Positions 53,266-63,060 are shown, counted from the stretch's first letter. The stretch: DNA of 64,000 bases from Auraticoccus monumenti (GCF_900101785.1 NZ_LT629688.1:2852001-2916000), one strand, 5' to 3'. Notes: a model not told the origin generated them from the sequence alone. Numbers and translations are program-made.

Positions 53266-54903
53266 ATGAGATCAGCACTGCGCAGGACGGTGGCGGTCGG
53301 AGCCGCCCTGGCCCTGACCGCCTCCCTCGCCGCCTGCGGCGGGGAGAGCACCGAGGAACCCGTCGAGCTCGGTGACAAGCAGGTCGGCGCGATGGCCGAC
53401 TACACCGCCGGGACCCAGTTCACCGCCACCGAGCCGCTCACCTTCCCGCTGCTCTACAGCGACCACCCGAACTACCCGCTGAAGGAGGACTGGCTCCTCT
53501 GGCAGGAGATCACCGAGCGAACCGGCGTGACGTTCGAGAACACCGTCGTCCCGATGAGCGACTACTCCCAGAAGCGCAGCCTGCTGATCGGCTCCGGCGA
53601 GGCCCCGCTGATCATCTCCAAGACCTACCCCGGGGAGGAGACGGCCTTCGTCTCCTCCGGCGCGGTGCTGCCGGTCAGCCAGTACCTGGACCTGATGCCG
53701 CACTTCCAGCAGAAGGTGGCCGACTGGGGCATGGAGGCCGACCTGGACCAGCTGCGCCAGGCCGACGGGGAGTTCTACGTCCTGCCCGGCCTGCACGAGG
53801 AGGCCTGGCAGGACTACACCGTGGCCGTCCGGACCGACGTGATGGAGGACCTCGGTCTCCAGACGCCGGAGACCTGGGAGGACTTCCGCGAGGTGCTGCG
53901 CGCGGTCAAGGCCGAGAACCCGGACGAGTACCCGATGTCGGACCGCTTCAACGACTCCGCCCCGGCCGGGGCCCTGATGAACATCGTGGCCATGACCTAC
54001 GGCACCTCGGCCGGATGGGGCTACGACAACGAGCAGTGGGACGAGGCCGCCGGGGCCTACACCTTCACCGGCACCTCCCCGGAGTACAAGGAGTTCGTCA
54101 CCTACATGCACTCCCTGGTGGAGGAGGGTCTGCTGGACCCGGAGAGCTTCACCCAGGACGACGACTCCGCGATCCAGAAGTTCGTCTCCGGTGACTCCTT
54201 CGCCATCTCCACCAACGCCCAGACCGTGGTCAACGACTACCGCCCGGCGCTGGAGGACAACGTGCCCGGCGCGAGCGTGGCCAAGCTGCCGCTGCCGGCG
54301 GGTCCGGCGGGCTCGGTGGTGCCCGGCACCACCCGGCTGGAGAACGGCCTGATGATCAGCAGCGAGGCCCTCGAGCGGGACGACTTCGTGGCCCTGATGC
54401 AGTTCGTGGACTGGCTGTGGTACTCCGACGAGGGCCTGGAGCTGGTCAAGTGGGGGGTGGAGGGCACCACCTACACCAAGGACGGCAGCACCTGGACCCT
54501 GGCCGACGACATCGACTACGTCGGGATGAACCCCGACGCCCCCAAGCACCTGCAGAAGGACTTCGGGTTCGCCGGCGGCGTGTTCGCCTACGGCGGCACG
54601 ACCGAGCTGCTGGAGTCGACCTTCAGCGAGGAGGAGAAGGAGTTCCAGGCGCTGATGAAGCAGAAGCAGGAGCTCCCGCTGCCGCCCCCGGCCCCGCTGA
54701 CCGACGTCGAGCGCGAGCAGGCCACCCTGGTGGAGACCCCGCTGACCGACTTCGTCACCCAGGCGACGCTGCAGTTCGTCCTGGGCCAGCGGGACCTGGA
54801 GGAGTGGGACGCCTACGTCGCCGAGGCCGAGGCCAAGGGCGCGAGCACCTACATCGAGACGGTCAACGAGGCCCAGCAGCGCTTCGCCGCCGAGAACGGC
54901 TGA
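53266..54903 (+). CDS. Extracellular oligosaccharide-binding lipoprotein, LplA-like
   Basis: 545 residues, ATG with GGAAGGAA about five bases upstream. Lipoprotein signal with lipobox LAAC (Cys at about 24). The long solute-binding domain (PLLYSDHPNYPLKEDWLLWQ near the start; FVDWLWYSDEGLELVKWGVEG late) matches LplA/YtcQ-type CUT1 receptors, which are larger than most. It captures oligosaccharides at the cell surface. The ligand is probably decorated xylo-oligosaccharide, judged from the GH67, GH3 and GH42 neighbours. Confidence 0.9.
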   Translation: MRSALRRTVAVGAALALTASLAACGGESTEEPVELGDKQVGAMADYTAGTQFTATEPLTFPLLYSDHPNYPLKEDWLLWQEITERTGVTFENTVVPMSDYSQKRSLLIGSGEAPLIISKTYPGEETAFVSSGAVLPVSQYLDLMPHFQQKVADWGMEADLDQLRQADGEFYVLPGLHEEAWQDYTVAVRTDVMEDLGLQTPETWEDFREVLRAVKAENPDEYPMSDRFNDSAPAGALMNIVAMTYGTSAGWGYDNEQWDEAAGAYTFTGTSPEYKEFVTYMHSLVEEGLLDPESFTQDDDSAIQKFVSGDSFAISTNAQTVVNDYRPALEDNVPGASVAKLPLPAGPAGSVVPGTTRLENGLMISSEALERDDFVALMQFVDWLWYSDEGLELVKWGVEGTTYTKDGSTWTLADDIDYVGMNPDAPKHLQKDFGFAGGVFAYGGTTELLESTFSEEEKEFQALMKQKQELPLPPPAPLTDVEREQATLVETPLTDFVTQATLQFVLGQRDLEEWDAYVAEAEAKGASTYIETVNEAQQRFAAENG

Positions 54904-54917
54904 CCCGCACCCCACGG

Positions 54918-54987
54918 CGCCCGACGGGCCCAGCGGCTGACCAGGTCCTCCCACTCCCGGGACCCCAGCCCCTGGGCCCGTCGGGCG
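54918..54987 (+). promoter_or_regulatory. Long hairpin after the binding-protein gene
   Basis: CGCCCGACGGGCCCAG (54918-54933) pairs perfectly with CTGGGCCCGTCGGGCG (54972-54987). GGCTG with CAGCC and GGTCC with GGACC extend the stem inward. Between a binding-protein gene and downstream genes, such hairpins often stabilise or partly terminate the mRNA. Confidence 0.7.
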
Positions 54988-55041
54988 GTCGGCACGACGC
55001 CGTCCCCGCGCACCGGTGGACGCAGCAGGAGAGGAGGAGAC

Positions 55042-55731
55042 GTGAGCACAGCCACCCCCGTCGGTGAGGTCGGCCCCGGGTTCCTGTCCCGCGGCTCCGC
55101 GGCGGTCTACCGGCTGCTGGTCTGCCAGCTGCTGTGGCTGCTCGCCTCCGCCCCCGGGCTGGTGCTGATCGCCCTGCTGGTGGCCGACGCCTCCAACCTG
55201 CCGGTGCTGGCCCTGGGTCTGGTGCCGACGGCACCGGCCCTCAGCGCCGCCCTCCACGCCTGGCGGTCCAGCACCGCCGAGGACGACCTGCAGCCGGCCC
55301 GCCACTTCTGGCACGGCTACCGGACCGGGACCCGATACGTCCTCGGCTGGTGGCTGCCGGTCCTGGCGGTGGGCACGGTGCTCGGCCTGGACCTCGCCCA
55401 CCTGCACCTGGTGGTCCCCGGGCCGGCGGTGCCGGTGCTCCAGGGAGCCACCCTGGTGCTGCTCGCGCTGCTGGGGGTGGTGGGCGCCCACGCCCTGGTG
55501 ATCTCCTCGGCGTTCACGGTCCGCGGCCGGGACACGCTGCGGCTGGCCCTGCACCACCTGCGCCGACCCGGTCCCAGCCTGGGCGCGCTGGCCCTGCTGG
55601 TCTGCGCGGTCGGCGTGCTGGTGCTCGGCTCGGACTGGGTGCTGGCCCTGCTCGTCGTCCCCGGGGCGCTGCTGCTGGACCGCCTCTCCCGCCCCGTCGT
55701 CACCGCCATCTCCGAGGAGCTCCTCCGATGA
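55042..55731 (+). CDS. DUF624 (YesL-like) membrane protein
   Basis: 229 residues, GTG start with GGAGGAG five to six bases upstream. Five to six hydrophobic segments. The DUF624/YesL family accompanies CUT1 importers and glycosidases in Firmicutes and actinobacteria and is thought to assist transport. The motif ARHFWHGYRTGTRYVLGWW is characteristic. It overlaps the GH42 gene by four bases. Confidence 0.85.
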   Translation: MSTATPVGEVGPGFLSRGSAAVYRLLVCQLLWLLASAPGLVLIALLVADASNLPVLALGLVPTAPALSAALHAWRSSTAEDDLQPARHFWHGYRTGTRYVLGWWLPVLAVGTVLGLDLAHLHLVVPGPAVPVLQGATLVLLALLGVVGAHALVISSAFTVRGRDTLRLALHHLRRPGPSLGALALLVCAVGVLVLGSDWVLALLVVPGALLLDRLSRPVVTAISEELLR

Positions 55732-57875
55732 CCAGCGCCCAGCCGTCGGCCAGCCAGATCCGCTACGGCGGCGACTACAACCCCGAGCAGTGGCCGCGGG
55801 AGGTCTGGGACGAGGACGCCCGCGCCCTCGACCTCGCCGCGATGGACACCGTCACCCTCGGCGTCTTCGACTGGGCCCTGCTGCAGCCGGCCGAGGACGT
55901 CTACGACTTCGGCCTGCTGGACGAGATCGTGGCCCACGTCGGTGCCACCGGTCGGCACGTCGTGATGGCCACCGCCACCGGGGCCCTGCCGCCGTGGCTG
56001 GCGCACGCCCACCCGGAGGTCAACCGCACCGACTTCGAGGGTCGGCGCCACGTCTACGGGCAGCGGCACAACGCCTGCCCCAGCTCCCCGGTGTTCCGCC
56101 GGCTGTCCGCCGCCCTGGCCGGCCGCCTCGCCGAGCGCTACGCCGGTCACCCCGGCCTGGTGGCCTGGCACGTCGGCAACGAGTACGGGGGCGCCTGCTA
56201 CTGCGGGCACTGCGAGGCGGCCTTCCGGGTCTGGCTCCAGCAGCGCTACACCACCCTGGACCGGCTGAACGAGGCCTGGAACACCACGTTCTGGTCCCAC
56301 ACCTACACCGACTGGGAGCAGGTGGTGGTGCCCAACGCCCTCAGCGAGCACTGGCGCGGCCCGAACCACACCGCCTTCCAGGGCACCACGCTGGACTACC
56401 TCCGCTTCACCTCCGAGGCGATGCTGGCCAGCTTCGTGGACGAGAAGACCGCGATCCGCCAGCACGACCCGAGCACCCCGGTGACCACCAACTTCATGGG
56501 CATGTACCGCCCGATCGACTACCACCGCTGGGCCGAGCACCTGGACCTCGCCTCCTGGGACAACTACCCGCCCGACGACGTCAGCCACGCCCGGATGGCC
56601 CTCACCCACGACCTGATGAGGGGGCTGAAGCAGGGCGCCCCCTTCTGGGTGATGGAGCAGACCCCCACCACCACGGCCAGCCGCGACGTCAACCCGCTGA
56701 AGCGGCCCGGCGTGCTGCGGCTGTGGAGCTGGCAGGCCGTGGCGCACGGGGCCGACGCCGTCCTCTACTTCCAGGTCCGGCAGTCCCGCGGGGCGTGCGA
56801 GAAGTACCACGGGGCGGTGCTCGACCACGCCGGGCGCACCGACACCCGCTCCTTCCGGGAGGTGGCGGCCCTCGGCGCGGAGCTGCGGCGGCTGGGGGAC
56901 GCGGTGCTCGGCGCCCGCACCCCCGCCCGGGTGGCGCTGCTGTTCGACTGGGACAGCTGGTGGGCCGCCGAGATCACCGACGGGCTGAACCGCCACGTCC
57001 GCTACCCGCAGGTGGTGATGGACCACCACCGCGAGCTGTGGCAGGCCGGGGTCGACCTCGACGTCGTCGCCGTGGACGCCGACCTCAGCGGCTACGACGT
57101 GGTCGTGGCCCCGCTGCTGCACGTCGTCAAGGGCGACGTCGCCGATCGGCTGGAGCAGGTGGTCGCCCGCGGTGGGAGCGTGCTGACCGGCTTCTGGTCC
57201 GGCCGCGTGGACGAGGACACCAACGCCTTCCTCACCGACGTGCCCGGACCGCTGGCCGGTCTGCTCGGCGTCCGGGTGGAGGAGACCGACTCCCAGCCAC
57301 CCGGGGTCACCAACCCAGTGGCCCTGGACGGCCTGGACGGGTCCCGCCCCGACGCGGAGCTGGTCTTCGAGCTGCTGGTGGAGGAGGGCGCGGAGGTGGT
57401 GGGGCGCTACACCGAGGACTTCTACGCCGGACGCCCCGCCGTCACCCGACGCCGCCACCCCGACTCATCCGACGGACTCAGTGGGGGAGAGGCCTGGTAC
57501 GTCGGCACGGCGCTGTCGCCGGACGGGATGGCCACCGTGGTCCGGGCGGTGCTGGAGCGCCACGGCCTGATCGGCCCCTACGCCGACGTCCCCGACCTGG
57601 AGCACGCCGTCCGCGAGCGCGACGGGGAACGGACGTCCTTCCTGCTCAACCACTCCGGGCGGCCGCTCGAGGTCCCGGCGCACACCGGCGGCACCGACCT
57701 GCTCACGGGGGACCGGGTCGAGGCCGGGCAGCCGCTCCGCCTCGGCCCCGCCGGAGTCGTGGTGCTGCGTGAGGACCCCCGGCCGGGCTCGGGGCCCGGG
57801 GAGGACGCCGTCGGCCGGGGTGGCACTGTGACCGTCGTGGGTGACGACACGATGCTGAGCGAGGAGACCCGATGA
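55728..57875 (+). CDS. Beta-galactosidase, glycoside hydrolase family 42
   Basis: 715 residues from the ATG overlapping the DUF624 stop. The barrel starts IRYGGDYNPEQW; the acid/base Glu 152 is in WHVGNEYGG and the nucleophile Glu 310 in FWVMEQTP. Cys 117, 157, 159 and 162 form the structural zinc site known in GH42. A glutamine-amidotransferase-like trimerisation domain follows (DYDVVVAPLLHVV region) and then a small beta domain. It acts on beta-galactosides or alpha-L-arabinopyranosides; no signal peptide. It overlaps the second GH3 gene (ATGA). Confidence 0.95.
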   Translation: MTSAQPSASQIRYGGDYNPEQWPREVWDEDARALDLAAMDTVTLGVFDWALLQPAEDVYDFGLLDEIVAHVGATGRHVVMATATGALPPWLAHAHPEVNRTDFEGRRHVYGQRHNACPSSPVFRRLSAALAGRLAERYAGHPGLVAWHVGNEYGGACYCGHCEAAFRVWLQQRYTTLDRLNEAWNTTFWSHTYTDWEQVVVPNALSEHWRGPNHTAFQGTTLDYLRFTSEAMLASFVDEKTAIRQHDPSTPVTTNFMGMYRPIDYHRWAEHLDLASWDNYPPDDVSHARMALTHDLMRGLKQGAPFWVMEQTPTTTASRDVNPLKRPGVLRLWSWQAVAHGADAVLYFQVRQSRGACEKYHGAVLDHAGRTDTRSFREVAALGAELRRLGDAVLGARTPARVALLFDWDSWWAAEITDGLNRHVRYPQVVMDHHRELWQAGVDLDVVAVDADLSGYDVVVAPLLHVVKGDVADRLEQVVARGGSVLTGFWSGRVDEDTNAFLTDVPGPLAGLLGVRVEETDSQPPGVTNPVALDGLDGSRPDAELVFELLVEEGAEVVGRYTEDFYAGRPAVTRRRHPDSSDGLSGGEAWYVGTALSPDGMATVVRAVLERHGLIGPYADVPDLEHAVRERDGERTSFLLNHSGRPLEVPAHTGGTDLLTGDRVEAGQPLRLGPAGVVVLREDPRPGSGPGEDAVGRGGTVTVVGDDTMLSEETR

Positions 57876-60244
57876 GCGAGCAGGTGCCAGGTGGGAGCGA
57901 GCACGAGGCAGGACCGACCGACGAGGCGCTGACCGCAGCCCGTGCGGTGTGGACCGACCCGGGACGTCCGGTGCCCGAGCGGGTGGAGGCCCTGCTGGCG
58001 GTGATGACCCCGGCGGAGAAGGCGGCCCAGCTGGGCAGCTACTGGGCCGACGAGCGCGACTCCGACCAGATCATCGCCCCGATGCAGGACGTCCTCTCCG
58101 GCGGCCGGCCCGACTACCGCACCGTGGTGGCGCACGGCATCGGCCACCTCACCCGGGTCTTCGGTGCCGCGCCGGTGCCCGCGGAGCAGGGGATGAGCAC
58201 CCTCGCCGAGGCCCAGCGGGTGCTCCAGCAGGAGACCCGGCTGGCGGTCCCGGCGATCGCCCACGAGGAGTGCCTGACCGGTTTCACCACCCTCGGCGCC
58301 ACGGTCTACCCGACCGCGCTGGCCTGGGCGGCCACCTTCGACACCGACCTGGTGGGGGAGATGGCCGGGGCGATCGGGCAGGACCTGGCCGCGGTCGGCG
58401 TCCACCAGGGTCTGTCACCGGTGCTGGACGTGGTCACCGACTACCGCTGGGGCCGGGTCGAGGAGACCCTCGGTGAGGACCCCTACCTGGTAGGCACCAT
58501 GGCCGCCGCCTACGTGGCCGGGCTCGAGCGGGCCGGGGTGGTGGCCACCCTGAAGCACTTCGCGGGGCACGCCACCTCCCGCGGCGGACGCAACCACGCG
58601 CCGGTCTCGATGGGGCGCCGCGAGCTCGCCGACCTGGTGCTGCCGCCGTTCGAGATGGCCCTGCGGGTCGGCGCGCGCAGCGTGATGAACAGCTACACCG
58701 AGCTCGACCGCGTCCCGGCCGCCGCCGACCGCTGGCTGCTCACCGAGCTGCTCCGCGACCAGTGGGGCTTCACCGGCACCGTCGTCTCCGACTACTGGGC
58801 GGTGGCCTTCCTGGCCGCCAAGCACCGGGTCGCGGCGAGCCTGCCGGAGGCCGCCCGCACCGCCCTGCACGCCGGCATCGACGTCGAGCTGCCCGACATC
58901 GCCGGCTACGCCGTCCTCGACGTCGACGACCCCGACCCCGCCCGGACCGCGGCCGACGTCGACACCGCGGTGCGCCGGGTGCTGCAGCAGAAGGTCGAGC
59001 TCGGGCTGCTGGACGCCGGCTGGTCCTCCCCGGACCCGGAGCCGGTGGACCTGGACGGTCCCGGCAACCGTGCGCTGGCCCGCCGGCTGGCCGAGGAGTC
59101 CGTGGTGCTGCTGGAGGACGAGCAGCACCTGCTGCCCCTGGAGGGCGGGGCGCGGCGGCTGGCCCTGATCGGGCCGGCGGTGGTCGACCACGGCTGCTGG
59201 ATGGGCGCCTACTCCTACCCCGTGCACGTGCTGGGCCGCCACCCCGAGCTCGGCACCGGGCTGGAGCGGGTGCTGCCCGAGGAGGCCTTCGCCGAGGCGC
59301 TGCCCGGCTGGGAGGTGCTGGCGCACCAGGGGTCGCCGCTGACCGGGGCCGACCCGGCGATGGTGGCCGAGGCCGCCGAGCTGGCCGCCTCCGCCGACGT
59401 GGCGGTGCTGCTGGTGGGGGACCGGGCCGGCATGTTCGGCGCCGGGACGTCCGGCGAGGGCTCCGACGCCCCCGACCTGGACCTGCCCGGTCACCAGCTC
59501 GAGCTGGTCGAGGCGGTGCTGGCCACCGGGACCCCCGTGGTGCTGGTGGTGCTGTCGGGACGTCCCTACGCCCTCGGCCGGCTCACCGGCCGCGGTGCGG
59601 CGCTGGTGCAGGCCTTCTTCCTCGGGGTGGAGGGGGCGCCGGCCCTGGCCCGGGTGCTGACCGGCGCGGTGGAGGTCAGCGGACGGCTGCCGGTGCAGGT
59701 GCCGCGCAGCGGGGACGCGCTGCCGCACACCTACCTGGCCCCGCCGCTGGGTCAGGACGGGGACCGGATCAGCAGCCTGTCGATCGCCCCGGCCTTCCCC
59801 TTCGGTCACGGGCTCTCCTACACGACGTCCGAGGTGGCGCCACCGGTGCTGGAGCAGGAGCGGGTCGGCACCGACGGCCGGGCGGTCGTCCGGACCCGGG
59901 TGACCAACACCGGAGGACGTCGGGGGGTGGAGGTGGTCCAGCTCTACGTCGACGACCCGGTGGCCCAGGTCACCCGGCCGGTGCAGCAGCTGCTCGGCTT
60001 CGCCCGCGTCGAGCTCGACCCGGGGGCCTCCGCCGAGGTGGTCTTCGACGTCCACACCGACCGGTTCTCCTTCGTCGGCCTGGCCGGGGACCGGGTGGTG
60101 GAGCCCGGGGAGCTGATGCTCTCGGTCGGACGCTCCGTGGCCGACCTGGCGGGCACGGCCACGTTGGTGCTCGAGGGTCCGGTGCGCACCACCGGGCCCG
60201 ACCGGGTGCTGCACACCGACGTCACGGTCCACCCGGGCGGCTGA
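57872..60244 (+). CDS. Glycoside hydrolase family 3 (beta-xylosidase/beta-glucosidase), second copy
   Basis: 790 residues. Same layout as the GH3 at 48883: nucleophile Asp 307 in VVSDYWAV, KHF at 228-230, DRAGMFGAGTSGEGSD and the Fn3-like end VTNTGGRRGVEVVQLYVDD. The two share many identical blocks (HEECLTGF, GFTGTVV, GRPYAL), so they are paralogues with probably different linkage or chain-length preference. Last gene of the operon, followed by a strong terminator. Confidence 0.93.
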   Translation: MSEQVPGGSEHEAGPTDEALTAARAVWTDPGRPVPERVEALLAVMTPAEKAAQLGSYWADERDSDQIIAPMQDVLSGGRPDYRTVVAHGIGHLTRVFGAAPVPAEQGMSTLAEAQRVLQQETRLAVPAIAHEECLTGFTTLGATVYPTALAWAATFDTDLVGEMAGAIGQDLAAVGVHQGLSPVLDVVTDYRWGRVEETLGEDPYLVGTMAAAYVAGLERAGVVATLKHFAGHATSRGGRNHAPVSMGRRELADLVLPPFEMALRVGARSVMNSYTELDRVPAAADRWLLTELLRDQWGFTGTVVSDYWAVAFLAAKHRVAASLPEAARTALHAGIDVELPDIAGYAVLDVDDPDPARTAADVDTAVRRVLQQKVELGLLDAGWSSPDPEPVDLDGPGNRALARRLAEESVVLLEDEQHLLPLEGGARRLALIGPAVVDHGCWMGAYSYPVHVLGRHPELGTGLERVLPEEAFAEALPGWEVLAHQGSPLTGADPAMVAEAAELAASADVAVLLVGDRAGMFGAGTSGEGSDAPDLDLPGHQLELVEAVLATGTPVVLVVLSGRPYALGRLTGRGAALVQAFFLGVEGAPALARVLTGAVEVSGRLPVQVPRSGDALPHTYLAPPLGQDGDRISSLSIAPAFPFGHGLSYTTSEVAPPVLEQERVGTDGRAVVRTRVTNTGGRRGVEVVQLYVDDPVAQVTRPVQQLLGFARVELDPGASAEVVFDVHTDRFSFVGLAGDRVVEPGELMLSVGRSVADLAGTATLVLEGPVRTTGPDRVLHTDVTVHPGG

Positions 60245-60254
60245 GCTGGACACG

Positions 60255-60293
60255 CCACGGCCCCGCCCCCGGACGTGGGGGGCGGGGCCGTGG
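60255..60293. terminator. Strong terminator between convergent genes
   Basis: CCACGGCCCCGCCCCC (60255-60270), seven-base loop, GGGGGCGGGGCCGTGG (60278-60293): 16 perfect pairs, eleven bases past the GH3 stop. It also lies 24 bases beyond the convergent AI-2E gene. Confidence 0.85.
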
Positions 60294-60316
60294 TGCGTCG
60301 CCCGAGCGGCGGAGGG

Positions 60317-61474
60317 TCAGCCAGGCTGCTCCGCGGCGAGCTCCCCGTCCGCGGTGCCACCGCCGGTGGCCTTGACCGTGTCCACGCGTTCCTTCTTCGG
60401 CGCGGAGCTGATCAGGGCGTTGACCCAGCTGGCCGGCACCGAGTTGTCCAGCAGCATCGACTTCACGAACAGCGTGCAGGGGATGGCCAGCAGGGCGCCG
60501 AGGGTGCCGAGCACGTAGGTCCAGAAGATCAGCGAGACGAAGGCCACGGTGGCGCTGATGCCCACGGCGTCACCGGTGAACCTCGGCTGGATGATGGTCT
60601 GCACCACCACGTTAATCACCGTGTAGACCACCACCACCGCGATCGCGGTGCCCACGCCGCCGTCCAGCAGGGCGATCAGGGCCGGGGGCACCAGCCCGAG
60701 CAGGAAGCCGACGTTGGGGATGTAGTTGGTCACGAAGGCCAGCACGCCCCAGGTGAAGTACAGCGGGACCCCGATGATCAGCAGCCCGATCACGTCCAGG
60801 GCGGCGACGATCAGCCCGAAGACGGTGGTGACCAGCCAGTACTTGCGCACCCGCTCGCCGAAGTTGCGGAAGCCCTGGGCGATGTGGGGCCGGCTCTCGC
60901 CGATGACGGCCAGCCGCTCCTTGATGGTGGAGGTCTCGAAGGCCAGGAACACGGTCACCGTGACGATGAGCAGCAGCAGCGTCAGCCCGCCGCTGACCCC
61001 GCTGAGCAGGGCCTGCGCCGGCCCGGCCAGGCTGCTGGGCTGGACCGTGGAGGCCAGGTCCTGGATGCGCTGACGGTCGAACCCGAAGCGCGCGCCCAGG
61101 TCGGAGGCGTAGACCAGCAGCCGCTGCAGGGCCGCGGCGTAGTCGTCCAGCTGGCCCACCAGCCGCACCAGGGCGAAGACCACCGAGCCCAGGATCAGCG
61201 CGAGCAGGGCGTAGATGGTGAGCAGCACCGCGACCCCGGCGGCCCAACCGGGGAGCCCGCGCTGCACCAGCCAGGTGCGCAGCGGGGCCACCGTGATGAC
61301 CAGGGTGATCACCAGGAACACCGGCGCGATCAGGCTGGCGGTCGCCTGGGCGCCGGCGCCGATCACGATCAGCCCGGCCAGCAGCAGGATGCCGAAGAAC
61401 GGCGGTCCCGGTCGCTGCCCCGCCAGGGGCAACGGGTCCGGGGTGTCCTGGACCTCCACGGTCTTGCCACTCAT
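60317..61474 (-). CDS. AI-2E family transporter
   Basis: 385 residues from ATG 61474 with GGAGAGA four to five bases upstream. Eight hydrophobic segments in the AI-2E exporter (PerM) arrangement. The conserved parts are GVLAFVTNYIPNVGFLLGLVPPALIALL and NVVVQTIIQPRFTGDAVGISATVAFVSL (key cores NYIPNVG and IQPRFTG). The family includes permease-like proteins with ion or autoinducer roles; the substrate is open. A charged tail of about 25 residues closes it. The 250 bases upstream show nothing notable. Confidence 0.92.
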   Translation of the reverse strand: MSGKTVEVQDTPDPLPLAGQRPGPPFFGILLLAGLIVIGAGAQATASLIAPVFLVITLVITVAPLRTWLVQRGLPGWAAGVAVLLTIYALLALILGSVVFALVRLVGQLDDYAAALQRLLVYASDLGARFGFDRQRIQDLASTVQPSSLAGPAQALLSGVSGGLTLLLLIVTVTVFLAFETSTIKERLAVIGESRPHIAQGFRNFGERVRKYWLVTTVFGLIVAALDVIGLLIIGVPLYFTWGVLAFVTNYIPNVGFLLGLVPPALIALLDGGVGTAIAVVVVYTVINVVVQTIIQPRFTGDAVGISATVAFVSLIFWTYVLGTLGALLAIPCTLFVKSMLLDNSVPASWVNALISSAPKKERVDTVKATGGGTADGELAAEQPG

Positions 61475-61724
61475 CGGCTCTCTCCATCTGCTCGTCGGTC
61501 GCGGCAACCGTACCGGCCACCCGCCCGGTGCTGCGCCGACGAGCCTCGTCGACGACACCGGGTCACCACGGGCGCCAGTACCCAGCGGACGCGGATCCAG
61601 TCCACGCGTGGCGGTTCACCGGTCACGGGCGGGCTCGGACGACCTCGCCGTCGTCGTCCGCCGGCCCGTCAGGGGCCCGCCGCCTCGGCGTCCGGGTCGG
61701 CGGGGGACGTGCCCCCGACGCCGG

Positions 61725-62825
61725 TCAGCTGCGGACCGGCACGGACTCCCAGTGCCCGCGGGCGTAGGGGGCGGGGTAGCCGGCCTCGCGCCAGTCCACG
61801 CCCAGCTCGGCGGCCGCCCGCAGCGGCCAGGCCGGCTCGCGCAGCGCCGCGCGGGCGAGCAGCACCACGTCGGCGTCCCCGGAGGTCAGCACCTCCTCGG
61901 CGGAGGTGGGAGAGGTGATCAGGCCGACCGCCCCGGTAGCCACGCCGGCGTCCTCGCGGACCTCCCGGGCGAAGGGCACCTGGTAGCCGGGACCGACCGG
62001 GATCTCGGCCAGCACGTTGCCGCCGCTGGACACGTCGACCAGGTCGACCCCGTGCTGGCGCAGCAGCGCCGACACCCGTGCGGTCTGCTCGACGTCCCAG
62101 GCGCCGTCGGTCCAGTCGGTGGCCGAGAGCCGGACCAGCACCGGCTTGCCGGTCGGCCACACCTCGCGGACCGCGTCGACGACCTCCAGCAGGAGCCGGG
62201 TGCGACCCTCGAAGTCGCCCCCGTAGCGGTCGGTGCGCCGGTTGGAGAGCGGGCTGAGGAACTGGTGCAGCAGGTAGCCGTGGGCGGCGTGCACCTCGAC
62301 GGTGTCGAAGCCGGCCTCGTCGGCGCGCCGCGCGGCGTCGGCGAAGGCGCCGACCACGCCGGCCACCTCGTCGGTGGTCAGGGCCCGCGGGGCGTCGTAG
62401 CCGGGGAAGGCCTCGTCGGTGGCGGAGACGGTGGACCAGCCGCCGAGGGCGACCGGGACGGTGCCGGTGGGCTCACCGGGGAAGCCGCGGTAGGTGGAGG
62501 CCTTGCGCCCGGCGTGGGCCAGCTGGACGCCGATCGCCGCGCCCTGGTCGTGCACGAAGTCGACGACGCGGCGCCAGGCGTCGCGCTGGGTGTCGTCCCA
62601 GAGCCCGGTGTCCTGGGGGCTGATCCGGCCCGCGGGGGTGACGGCGGTGGCCTCGGTCAGGATCAGCCCGAAGCCGCCGGTGGCGCGGGCGCCCAGGTGG
62701 ACCAGGTGCCAGTCGGTGGGGACGCCGTCCTCGGCCTCGACCGAGTACTGGCACATCGGGGCCAGCCAGATGCGGTTGCGGACGGTCAGGTCGCGGAGGG
62801 TCAGGGGCTCGAAGAGTGCGCTCAC
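61725..62825 (-). CDS. NADH:flavin oxidoreductase, old yellow enzyme (YqjM-like)
   Basis: 366 residues from GTG 62825 (VSALFEPLTLRDLTVRNR matches the family start); GTG 62885 is possible, as the extra 20 residues are open. Features: APMCQYSVE with the thermophilic-type Cys, QLAHAGRKAS, VHAAHGYLLHQFLSPLSNRRTD, DRYGG, and the FMN-phosphate region with LITS and VVLLARAAL. It reduces activated alkenes with NAD(P)H and FMN. Divergent from the ABC exporter gene. Confidence 0.92.
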   Translation of the reverse strand: MSALFEPLTLRDLTVRNRIWLAPMCQYSVEAEDGVPTDWHLVHLGARATGGFGLILTEATAVTPAGRISPQDTGLWDDTQRDAWRRVVDFVHDQGAAIGVQLAHAGRKASTYRGFPGEPTGTVPVALGGWSTVSATDEAFPGYDAPRALTTDEVAGVVGAFADAARRADEAGFDTVEVHAAHGYLLHQFLSPLSNRRTDRYGGDFEGRTRLLLEVVDAVREVWPTGKPVLVRLSATDWTDGAWDVEQTARVSALLRQHGVDLVDVSSGGNVLAEIPVGPGYQVPFAREVREDAGVATGAVGLITSPTSAEEVLTSGDADVVLLARAALREPAWPLRAAAELGVDWREAGYPAPYARGHWESVPVRS

Positions 62826-63060
62826 GCCCGGCAGCAACCGGCCGGTCGCGGTGGGGATTCCGTCGGGCCGCGTCTGCTGCGTCACAGCAGGGCGGGGAGC
62901 ACCACGTCCCTGGGGGACGCGCACGCCGCCACCTCCGGCGTCCCCGGTGCCAGCGCCGTGGGGCGGATAGCCGGTGGACAAGGGGGAATCTGCCCGACGA
63001 TGATCGGGAACCTCGACGACGAGCGGACACGATGACCCGAGCGAGACAGGAAGCCCTCCG

